NCBI GenBank assembly: GCA_022865365.1
Contig: JALHSW010000370.1
Coordinates: 1-8,880, forward strand
Length of the DNA: 8,880 bases
Source: Acidimicrobiia bacterium
GTDB taxonomy: Bacteria; Actinomycetota; Acidimicrobiia; IMCC26256; PALSA-555
Direction of reading: 5' to 3'
Under the pieces are notes generated by a model. It was not told the origin of the DNA and did not search any database. It was given only the letters and a program-made list of their open reading frames with translations. This document shows positions 1-7,100 of this stretch, one piece after another. Numbering within the stretch: the stretch's first letter is position 1; each line of letters opens with the position of its first letter. Both the position numbers and the translations under genes were made by a program.

Positions 1-3
1 GCC

Positions 4-28
4 TCGTCCTGTCCTGAGTCGTCCTGTC
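4..28. repeat. Short direct repeat upstream of csaA-like gene
   Basis: The ten bases tcgtcctgtc occur at 4-13 and again at 19-28, inside a pyrimidine-rich stretch of gtcct/gtctc units that ends just before the ribosome binding site of the first gene. The upstream gene is not in the window, so it is unclear whether this is leader, intergenic or coding sequence of something ending further left. No TAnnnT-type -10 box is visible between this repeat and the GTG at 51. It may simply be low-complexity sequence. Confidence 0.35.
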
Positions 29-50
29 TCGTCTCGGGAGACCTCCGGCC

Positions 51-398
51 GTGAACGAACCGAAGCCCGACGTGGCGCCCGACGCATTTCTTGCGCTCGA
101 CCTACGGGTCGGGCGAGTGGTGGAAGTCGAGCAGTTTCCGGAAGCCCGCCCGCCCGCATGGAAGCTCACCGTCGACTTTGGCCCGGTGCTGGGCGCGTTG
201 CGGACGAGCGCCCGGGTCACGAACTACGCGCGCGACGAGCTGCTCGATCGCCTCGTGGTCGGAGCGGTGAACCTCGGACCCAAGCGGATTGCCGGCTTCA
301 CGAGTCAGTTCCTCGTGCTCGGGTCCCTGGACTCCGATGGCACCGTACGGCTCCTCGCTCCGGACGCTGCCGCGGCGCCAGGTGCACCGGTCGCGTAG
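51..398 (+). CDS. csaA: CsaA-like tRNA-binding domain protein (OB fold)
   Basis: This is a 115-residue single-domain protein of the CsaA / tRNA-binding (OB-fold) family, close to the usual CsaA length of about 110 residues. Family hallmarks are visible in order: LDLRVGRVVEVEQFPEARPP near residues 16-35, then WKLTVDFG, then TSARVTNYARDELLDR, then AVNLGPKRIAGFTSQFLVLG near residues 73-92. CsaA has been described as an export-related chaperone and as a dimeric tRNA-binding protein; which role applies here cannot be told from sequence. The GTG start at 51 is chosen because GGGAG at 36-40 lies about ten bases upstream and the conserved fold begins shortly after the start. The ATG at 158 is in another frame. 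The stop at 396-398 is 46 bases before proA, which probably has its own promoter, so co-transcription is uncertain. The last 15 or so residues are an Ala/Pro-rich tail without family similarity that I can recognise. Confidence 0.86.
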   Translation: MNEPKPDVAPDAFLALDLRVGRVVEVEQFPEARPPAWKLTVDFGPVLGALRTSARVTNYARDELLDRLVVGAVNLGPKRIAGFTSQFLVLGSLDSDGTVRLLAPDAAAAPGAPVA

Positions 399-431
399 GG
401 AACTCGGAGACGGTCTGAACCAGTCAGGGCG

Positions 432-437
432 TACACT
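432..437 (+). promoter_or_regulatory. Probable -10 box for leaderless proA transcript
   Basis: TACACT matches the actinobacterial TAnnnT -10 consensus and ends 7 bases before the proA ATG at 445. That is the spacing expected when transcription starts at or next to the A of the start codon. No Shine-Dalgarno lies at a workable distance: GGAG at 406-409 and AGGG at 426-429 are too far upstream. A -35 is not convincing (gacggt at 409-414). The assignment is an inference from motif and spacing. Confidence 0.55.
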
Positions 438-444
438 CGCCCGC

Positions 445-1692
445 ATGTCGACTGAAGTGCAGGACTTGGGCCGACGCGCTCGCGACGCGTCGCGGGTCCT
501 TGCGACGGCTTCGACGGCGGTCAAGGACGACGCCCTCCTGGCCGCCGCCGACCTTCTCGCCGACCGGTCGTCGGAGCTGCTCGACGCCAACACCGCTGAT
601 GTCGAGACGGCGCAGGCCGGCGGCATGGAGCCGGCCCCGCTCGACCGACTGCGGCTCACCGGCGCTCGGATCGAGGCAATGGCGACCGGTCTGCGGCAGG
701 TCGCGGGCCTCGCCGACCCCGTCGGCGAGGTGCTCGACGGCAACCGTCGACCCAACGGGCTCGAGATCCAGCGGGTGCGCGTCCCGCTCGGCGTGGTGGC
801 GGTGATCTACGAGAACCGGCCGAACGTCACGAGCGACGCAGCCGGGATCTGCCTGAAGGCCGGCAACGCGGCGCTCCTGCGGGGTTCGTCGACCGCGTTG
901 CGCTCCAACCAGGCGATCGCCGCGATGCTGCGCGACGGCGTGGCCAAGGCCGGGCTCCCCGCCGATGCGGTGCTGCTCGTGGAGGACACGTCGCACGAGA
1001 CCGCGGTCGAGTTCATGCAGCTCGAGGATTACGTCGACTGCCTCATCCCGCGCGGCGGACCGTCGCTCATCCGCAGCATCCGCGAGAACGCGACCGTTCC
1101 CGTCATCATCGACGGCGACGGCAACTGCCATGTGTACGTCGATGCCGCGGCCGACCTCGACGAAGCGCTCGACATCGTCGTGAACTCCAAGACGAACCGA
1201 CCGGGCGTGTGCAACGCCGCCGAATCGCTCGTGATCCACGAATCGGTTGCCGACGTGTTCGTGCCGAGGATCGGCCAAGCGCTCGCAGACGCGGGGGTCG
1301 AGCTGTTGGGCGACGACGGAGCCCGCGCCCGGTTCGCGATGGGTGTCGCGACCGATGACGACTACGCGACCGAGTTCCTCGCACTGAAGATGACGGTCGC
1401 TGTGGTCCCGTCGCTCGACGCGGCGATCGCGCACGTCAATCGTTTCGGGAGCGGCCATACCGAAGCCATCGTGACCCGCGACCTCGACACCGCCCGGAAG
1501 TTCACCCGCGAAGCCGATGCCGCGGTGATCATCGTGAATGCCTCTACCCGGTTCACCGATGGTGAGCGGTTCGGGTTCGGTGCCGAGATCGGGATCTCGA
1601 CGCAGAAGCTCCACGCCCGCGGGCCCATGGGCCTGCGCGAGCTCACCACCTACAAGTACCTCGTGTGGGGCGACGGTCACGTCGTCTCGTAA
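445..1692 (+). CDS. proA: Glutamate-5-semialdehyde dehydrogenase (gamma-glutamyl phosphate reductase)
   Basis: ProA performs the second step of proline synthesis from glutamate in the cytoplasm: NADPH-dependent reduction of gamma-glutamyl phosphate to glutamate-5-semialdehyde, which cyclises to pyrroline-5-carboxylate. The 415-residue length is normal for the family. Visible hallmarks are PLGVVAVIYENRPNVT near residues 114-129, the LIPRGG segment, NSKTNRPGVCNAAE with the catalytic cysteine at residue 256, HVNRFGSGHTEAI, which is the ProA signature region, and AEIGISTQKLHARGPMGL from residue 380. The frame stays open far upstream, but the family N-terminus matches the ATG at 445, which is preceded by a TAnnnT box and no Shine-Dalgarno. 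The usual partner proB (glutamate 5-kinase) is not in the window. The stop is 17 bases before the MoxR gene, so read-through into the next two genes is likely. No key residue appears to be missing. Confidence 0.98.
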   Translation: MSTEVQDLGRRARDASRVLATASTAVKDDALLAAADLLADRSSELLDANTADVETAQAGGMEPAPLDRLRLTGARIEAMATGLRQVAGLADPVGEVLDGNRRPNGLEIQRVRVPLGVVAVIYENRPNVTSDAAGICLKAGNAALLRGSSTALRSNQAIAAMLRDGVAKAGLPADAVLLVEDTSHETAVEFMQLEDYVDCLIPRGGPSLIRSIRENATVPVIIDGDGNCHVYVDAAADLDEALDIVVNSKTNRPGVCNAAESLVIHESVADVFVPRIGQALADAGVELLGDDGARARFAMGVATDDDYATEFLALKMTVAVVPSLDAAIAHVNRFGSGHTEAIVTRDLDTARKFTREADAAVIIVNASTRFTDGERFGFGAEIGISTQKLHARGPMGLRELTTYKYLVWGDGHVVS

Positions 1693-1695
1693 TCC

Positions 1696-1701
1696 GGAAG
1701 G
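1696..1701 (+). promoter_or_regulatory. Ribosome binding site of moxR-like gene
   Basis: GGAAGG lies 8 bases upstream of the GTG at 1710 and just after the proA stop. It selects this GTG over the in-frame upstream start at 1665, which would overlap the proA end and add residues with no family similarity. Confidence 0.7.
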
Positions 1702-1709
1702 CTCCCCCT

Positions 1710-2645
1710 GTGGCAGAACGATTCGAAACGGTCGGCGAAGTCGTCGACCGGCTCCGTAGCGTCGACTATCTCGCTGACGCCAACATCGCCGGCGTCGTCT
1801 ATCTCGCCGACAAGCTCGAGAAGCCGGTGCTCGTCGAGGGTCCGGCGGGCGTCGGGAAGACCGAGCTCGCCAAGGCGATCGCGTCGGTCACGGGATCGCG
1901 TCTGATTCGGCTCCAGTGCTACGAGGGACTCGACGAGGCCAAGGCGCTCTATGAGTGGAACTACAAGAAGCAGCTGCTGCGCATCCAGGCCGATCGCGAG
2001 CACGAGTCCGACTGGGCCGAGGTCGAGACCGACATCTTCTCCGAGCAGTTCCTGCTGACCCGTCCGTTGCTCGAGGCGATCCGCTCCGAGGAGCCGGTCG
2101 TGCTGCTCATCGACGAGGTCGATCGGGTCGAGGTCGAGACCGAGGCGCTGCTCCTCGAGGTCCTGTCCGACTTCCAAGTCTCGATCCCCGAGCTCGGAAC
2201 GATCAAGGGCACACAGCGGCCGATCGTGATCCTCACGTCGAACAACACCCGTGAGCTGTCCGAAGCGCTGAAGCGTCGATGCCTGTACCTCCACGTCGAC
2301 TATCCGGACCTCGACCGCGAGAAGGCCATCGTGCGCGTGCGAGTCCCCGAGATCGACGATGAGCTCGCGGAACAGGTCGCTCGAGTCGTGCGGTCGATCC
2401 GTGAGCTCGACCTGAAGAAGGCCCCGTCGATCTCAGAGACGATCGACTGGGCGCGCACGCTGTTGTTCTTGGGTCGCGACGAGGTCTCGCCCGAGGTGAT
2501 CGGCGACACGCTGCACGTGCTCCTCAAGTACCAGTCCGACATCGTGAAGGCGCGCAAGGAGCTCGTCCCCGAGGATCCCCCACTCAAGGGGACGGGCCTC
2601 AAAGGGGCGGGGCTCAAGGGAGTCACGGCGAAGAGCAACCCGTAG
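1710..2645 (+). CDS. MoxR-family AAA+ ATPase
   Basis: This is a 311-residue MoxR-type AAA+ ATPase, a cytoplasmic chaperone-like ring ATPase that typically remodels or activates client complexes with a VWA-domain partner. Motifs in order are Walker A GPAGVGKT at residues 44-51, the LDEAKALYEWNYKKQLL segment typical of the CoxD-like MoxR branch, Walker B VVLLIDE at 130-136, sensor 1 with paired Asn in ILTSNN at 174-179, and an arginine-finger region KRRCLY starting at 188. The start is the GTG at 1710 with GGAAGG eight bases upstream. The C-terminus departs from the family with a short repeated tail of LKG units (see the separate repeat). The gene sits 17 bases after proA and 29 bases before the VWA/CoxE-like gene, and this pairing is the main clue to function. 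CoxD, a homologue, acts in maturation of the molybdenum CO dehydrogenase active site. No CO dehydrogenase genes are visible here, so the client is unknown and I give no symbol. Confidence 0.95.
   Translation: MAERFETVGEVVDRLRSVDYLADANIAGVVYLADKLEKPVLVEGPAGVGKTELAKAIASVTGSRLIRLQCYEGLDEAKALYEWNYKKQLLRIQADREHESDWAEVETDIFSEQFLLTRPLLEAIRSEEPVVLLIDEVDRVEVETEALLLEVLSDFQVSIPELGTIKGTQRPIVILTSNNTRELSEALKRRCLYLHVDYPDLDREKAIVRVRVPEIDDELAEQVARVVRSIRELDLKKAPSISETIDWARTLLFLGRDEVSPEVIGDTLHVLLKYQSDIVKARKELVPEDPPLKGTGLKGAGLKGVTAKSNP
2583..2621 (+). repeat. 15-bp tandem repeat encoding LKG units in the MoxR tail
   Basis: Two imperfect 15-base units, ctcaaggggacgggc (2583-2597) and ctcaaaggggcgggg (2598-2612), are followed by a partial third copy at 2613-2621. 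They encode LKGTG, LKGAG and then LKG at the extreme C-terminus of the MoxR-like protein. The period is a multiple of three, so copy-number changes would keep the frame. The tail is Gly/Lys-rich and probably disordered. Confidence 0.75.
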
Positions 2646-2664
2646 CGATGCCTGCGTAGCGAAC

Positions 2665-2668
2665 GGAG
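2665..2668 (+). promoter_or_regulatory. Ribosome binding site of VWA/CoxE-like gene
   Basis: GGAG is placed 6 bases before the GTG at 2675, which supports that start over the TTG immediately after it at 2678 (spacing 9). Either start gives essentially the same protein. Confidence 0.6.
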
Positions 2669-2674
2669 CGAAGA

Positions 2675-4090
2675 GTGTTGGATGTTCTCCAAGGGTTCGT
2701 GCACGAGCTCCGTGCCGCCGGCTTGCCGGTCTCGATGACCGAGAACCTCGACGCGATGCGCGCGGTCGAGCACGTCGAGATGGCGGATCGCGACGTCTTC
2801 AAGGCGGTGCTGGGCGCGACCCTCGTCAAGCATCACAACCACTGGAACGCGTTCGAGACGGTGTTCGACGTCTACTTCTCGCTCTGGTCGCCTGGTGTCG
2901 ACGGCGACGAGGCGAGCGAGCTCGACGAGGCGTGGCAGGCGATGCTCGCCGACGCGGCCGGTGCGGGTGCCGGCGGCGAGATGAGCCGCGAAGAGCTCGC
3001 GCAGATGCTCCTCGACGCTCTCATGTCGATGGATCGCGACACGCTGCGCCAGCTCGCGGCGAACGCGGTGACGATGTTCGCGGGGATGGAGCCGGGTCGC
3101 CCGGTCGGGGGGACCTACTACCTGTACCGGACGCTGCGACAACTCGATCTCGACGACCTCGGTGCCCGGATGATGGGCCGAGCGCGCGAACAAGGTCCCA
3201 TCGGGAACGAGCTCGGGGAACGGCTCCAACAAGAGGAGTTCAACGCGCGGCTCAAGGAGCTCAAGGAGCTTGTCGAAGCCGAGATCCGTCGACGCCTCGT
3301 GGCCGACCGCGGGGTGGAGGCCATGGCGCGCACGTTGCGAAAGCCCCTGCCGGAAGACGTCGACTTCATGCACGCGTCGCGCGACGAGATGATCGCGCTG
3401 CAGCGCGCGATCTATCCGCTCACCCGGGCGCTCGCGGCTCGCCTCGCCCAACGGCGCAAGCGTCGCAACCGCGGTCAGCTCGACTTTCGCAAGACGGTGC
3501 GCGCGTCGCTGTCGTACGGCGGGGTGCCGGCCGAACCGAGGTTCCGCAACCCGCATCCGTCGAAGCCCGAGATCATGGTCGTGGCCGACATCTCGGGATC
3601 GGTCGCGAGCTTCGCCCGGTTCACGCTGCAGTTCGTCTACGCGATGGCGAGCCAGTTCTCGAAGGTGCGGTCGTGGGTGTTCATCGACGGCATCGACGAG
3701 ATCACCCGGTTCTTCCAGGAGTCCGAGGATGTGCTCGACGCCGTTCACCGCGTGAACACCGAAGCCGATGTCGTGTGGGTCGACGGCCACTCCGACTACG
3801 GGCACGCGCTCGAGGTGTTCCACGACCGTCACCTCAAGGAGGTCACGCCCAAGACGTCGATCATCCTGCTCGGCGACGCGCGCAACAACTACCACGCACC
3901 CCAGGCGTGGGTCGTCGGCGCGCTGCGCAAGCGGGCCAAGCACGTGTACTGGCTGAACCCCGAGCCGCGGGGCTACTGGGACACCGGCGACTCGGTGATC
4001 TCCGAGTACGCGTCCTACTGCGACGGCATCTACGAGTGCCGCAACCTGCGGCACCTCGAGCAGTTCGTCACCACCATCGCCGAGGCGTAG
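2675..4090 (+). CDS. VWA domain protein, CoxE-like
   Basis: This is a 471-residue protein of the CoxE-like VWA family, the standard partner of MoxR ATPases, probably cytoplasmic since no signal peptide or membrane segment is seen. The N-terminal two thirds is helical and charged, with an Ala/Gly-rich acidic linker near residues 90-108 and a basic RRKRRNRGQLDFRKTVRASL stretch that is typical just before the VWA domain. The VWA domain carries a metal-ion-dependent adhesion site: D305-x-S307-x-S309 in ADISGSVAS, a later Ser/Asp pair in GHSDYGHAL (S373, D374), and D401 in LLGDARNNY. The C-terminal WLNPEPRGYWDTGDS and ECRNLRHLEQF segments are conserved in this branch. The likely role is to bind a metal-dependent ligand or client and present it to the upstream MoxR ATPase. 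Its stop codon is in the same frame as the next gene, with only nine sense codons between, but that gene probably has its own promoter. The specific client is unknown. Confidence 0.94.
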   Translation: MLDVLQGFVHELRAAGLPVSMTENLDAMRAVEHVEMADRDVFKAVLGATLVKHHNHWNAFETVFDVYFSLWSPGVDGDEASELDEAWQAMLADAAGAGAGGEMSREELAQMLLDALMSMDRDTLRQLAANAVTMFAGMEPGRPVGGTYYLYRTLRQLDLDDLGARMMGRAREQGPIGNELGERLQQEEFNARLKELKELVEAEIRRRLVADRGVEAMARTLRKPLPEDVDFMHASRDEMIALQRAIYPLTRALAARLAQRRKRRNRGQLDFRKTVRASLSYGGVPAEPRFRNPHPSKPEIMVVADISGSVASFARFTLQFVYAMASQFSKVRSWVFIDGIDEITRFFQESEDVLDAVHRVNTEADVVWVDGHSDYGHALEVFHDRHLKEVTPKTSIILLGDARNNYHAPQAWVVGALRKRAKHVYWLNPEPRGYWDTGDSVISEYASYCDGIYECRNLRHLEQFVTTIAEA

Positions 4091-4105
4091 GCCCCTGATC
4101 CTCCG

Positions 4106-4111
4106 TACGAT
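4106..4111 (+). promoter_or_regulatory. Probable -10 box for leaderless kinase-ATPase-cyclase transcript
   Basis: TACGAT fits TAnnnT and ends 6 bases before the GTG at 4118. The sequence between the previous stop (4088-4090) and the GTG contains no Shine-Dalgarno; it even has CCTCC, the opposite polarity. In this frame GTG 4118 is the first possible start after the preceding stop, and the zinc-ribbon cysteines begin at residue 3, so the start is essentially fixed. No clear -35 is seen. Promoter function is inferred from motif and spacing. Confidence 0.55.
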
Positions 4112-4117
4112 GCCCGG

Positions 4118-7100
4118 GTGGAATGCATCGCGTGTGGTCACGAGAACCGGGAGGGCGCCCGCTTCTGTGACGCATGCGGTGGAAGCCTCCTCGCCGCAGA
4201 TCCCGCCGCGTCCGCGCCCGCCACGCTCGGTGGCGGCAGGTATCGGGTCGAGCGTCTGCTGGGTGAGGGCACCCGCAAGCGCGTGTACCTCGCACGCGAC
4301 GAGCGGCTGGACCGGGATGTCGCGGTCGCGGTCATCAAGACCGAGGGGCTTGACGAAGCCGGGCGCCACCGCATCGACCGCGAGGCGCGCGCCATGGCAC
4401 GCCTCGGCGACCATCCGAACATCGTCACGGTGTTCGACGTCGTCGAGGAGGCCGGTGCCCCGCAGATCGTGGCGCAGTACATGGCCGGGGGGACGCTCGG
4501 GGAGCGGCTCGCGAGCGAGGAGTCGGGTCGCCTCGCTGTGGGTGACGTGCTGCGTCTCGGCGAGGAGCTCGCGCTCGCGCTCGGCCACGCGCACGGGCTC
4601 GGGATCGTCCACCGCTACGTCAAGCCTGCCAACGTCTGGTTGACAACCGACGGTACGGCGAAGCTCGGCGACTTCGGGCTGGCCGCGATGATGGACCAGT
4701 CCCGGCTCACCGCCGAGGGCATGGTCGTGGGCACGGTCGCCTACCTCGCGCCCGAGCAGGCCGTCGGCCGCACTCCCGACGCGCGCGCCGACCTGTACTC
4801 GCTCGGCGTGGTGCTCTATGAGCTGCTGACCGGCCGTCCTCCGTTCCTCGGCGACGACGCCGTCTCGGTGATCGCGCAGCACCTCAACACTGCGCCCGTC
4901 GCCACGACGTGGCACACCCCCGGTGTGCCGCCCGCCCTCGATGCGCTCGTCCTGCGCCTGCTCGCCAAGGACCCGGCCGAGCGTCCGGCAACCGCAGGCG
5001 ACGTGGTCGCCGAGCTGCGCCGCCTCCGCGAGGTCTCCCTGGAGCCGGTGCCGGCTACCGAGATCACAGGAGACGGTGGCTTGCTCGCGGCGGGTGACTG
5101 GCGCCGGTTCGTCGGGCGGATCGCCGAGCTCGCTGCGGCACGGGGTGCGTGTGACGAGGCGCTCGCGGGTCGGAGCCGCCTCGTGCTGGTCGTCGGCGAG
5201 CCCGGCGTGGGCAAGACGCGCCTCGTCGAGGAGGTGGCCGCGTACGCCGCGCTGCGAGGTGCGCAGGTGTGCTGGGGGCACTGCTACGAGGGCGAGGTCG
5301 GCGTCGCGTACCTCCCGTTCGTGGAGGCGTTCCGCTCGTACGTGCGGAGCCGGACCGACGAGCAGCTCGGCGCCGAGCTCGGCACGGGCGGACCCGAGGT
5401 CGCGACGCTCGTGTCCGAGCTGCGCCAGCGCTTCCCGGATCTCCCGCCGTCACCGCCGCTCGAGGGGGACGCGGAGCGCCTCCGGCTCTTCGACGGCATA
5501 GCGACGTTCCTCGCGCACTCCTCTCGCACGGACCCGATGGTGCTCGTGCTCGACGACCTGCACTGGGCCGACAAGCCGTCGTTGCTGCTCCTGCAGTACC
5601 TCGCACGCAACCTCCGGAACGAGCGGGTGTTGATCATCGGCACCTACCGCGACGTCGACCTCGACCGTCAGCATCCCCTCGCCGATGCGGTCGCCGCCCT
5701 GCGACGCGAGCGACTCTACGAGCGGGTCTTGTTGCGCGGCATGTCGCGTGACGACGTGAAGGCGCTCATCGAGGCGATCGGCGAGCAGGAGATCCCGGAC
5801 GCCTTTGCCGACACGATCTTCGGCGCAACCGAGGGGAATCCGTTCTTCGTCGCCGAGGTCCTGCGGCACCTGACGGAGAGCGGCTCGCTGCGACTCGTCG
5901 ACGGGCTCTGGGTCGGGACACCCGAGTCGATCGAGGCGAACCTCCCCGAGGGGGTGCGTGAGGTGATCGGGCGGCGGCTCAGCCGGCTCTCGGAGGAGTG
6001 CAACCGGATGCTCACGGTCGCCGCGGCGATGCCCGGTGGGTTCGTGCCCGACCTCGTCGCCGCGGTGACCGGTGACGGCGACGACGCGGTGCTCGACCTG
6101 CTCGACGACGCGCTCGACGCGCAGATCGTGCGCGAGCGGCCGACGCTCGCGGGGGCAGACGAGTTCACGCACGCCCTGATCCGCCAGACGCTCTACGGCG
6201 AGCTCAGCACGCCCCGGCGCGTCCGCCTGCACCGCCAGATCGGCGAGGCGCTCGAGGCCCGCCACGGCACGCAGGTCGAAGCGTTCCTCCCCGAGCTCGC
6301 GTACCACTGGTTCCAGGCTGCGCCCGGCGGCGGCGCCGACAAGGCGGTCGAGTACTCGACGCGGGCAGGCGACCGGGCCCGCGACCAGGCCGCGCACGAG
6401 GAGGCGGCCCGCTACTACGACCAGGCCCTCCAGGCCCTCGACCTCGACGAGCAGGCGGATCAGCGCGATCGGACCGAGCTGATGCTGACCCTCGGGCAGG
6501 TCCTCACCCGCGCCGGCGACACAGAGCGAGCCGAGCGAATCCTGCGGGAGACGGCCGACCTCGCGCGAACCCAGGGTGCAACCCATGTCCTCGCCGCCAC
6601 GGCGCTGGCGATGGCGAACAGGGGCATCTCCGCGCAGCACGAGACCGAGCGGATTGCGCTCCTGGAGGAGGCGATCGACGCCGTCGGCCAAGGCGACTGG
6701 GCCATGCGGGCGAGACTGTGCGCCGGGCTCGCCGTACTCGTGATGCTCTTCGATGTCGACCGCTACCGACACTTGGCCGACGACGCGGTTGACGCTGCGA
6801 AGCGATCAGGTGATCCACGCGCGCTGGCTCGAGCCCTCCAGGTCTCCGGTTGGCGCCTGCGCCCCGGTGCCGACGACGAGGAGCTCGATCGGATCCTTGA
6901 CGAGACGCAGCGGCTTGCCGAAGCCGCGGGCGACGACGTGATGCTGCAGTCGAACAGCGCCTCGTACGCGATCCGCGCCATGGTGACGGGTGACGGTGCG
7001 CTGCTCGACGAGTGGGTGACCCGAGTCAACATGCTGGCCGAGAAGAACCGGTCACCCATCCAGGCGGCATCGGCTGCAGGGCTGCGCGCCACCACCGCCG

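Noticed and set aside
37..46. Small inverted repeat ggag-ac-ctcc overlapping the first ribosome binding site
   Set aside because: The two-base loop cannot form a stable hairpin, so a regulatory role is not supported.
289..444. N-terminal extension of proA from an upstream ATG
   Set aside because: The extension overlaps the csaA-like gene in another frame and translates to Arg/Ser/Pro-rich sequence unlike ProA. The ATG at 445 matches the family start and has a promoter at leaderless spacing.
2641..2662. Eight-base direct repeat cgtagcga at 2641-2648 and 2655-2662 around the MoxR stop
   Set aside because: It is too short and GC-rich to distinguish from chance, and there is no linked element. 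The second copy simply precedes the GGAG ribosome binding site.
2300..5281. A 993-codon open frame on the minus strand across the MoxR end, the VWA gene and the kinase domain
   Set aside because: Its product is rich in Arg, His, Val, Leu and Glu with no recognisable domain, and it lies opposite three well-supported genes. High-GC codon bias on the plus strand removes stops from this antisense frame, so it is a shadow.
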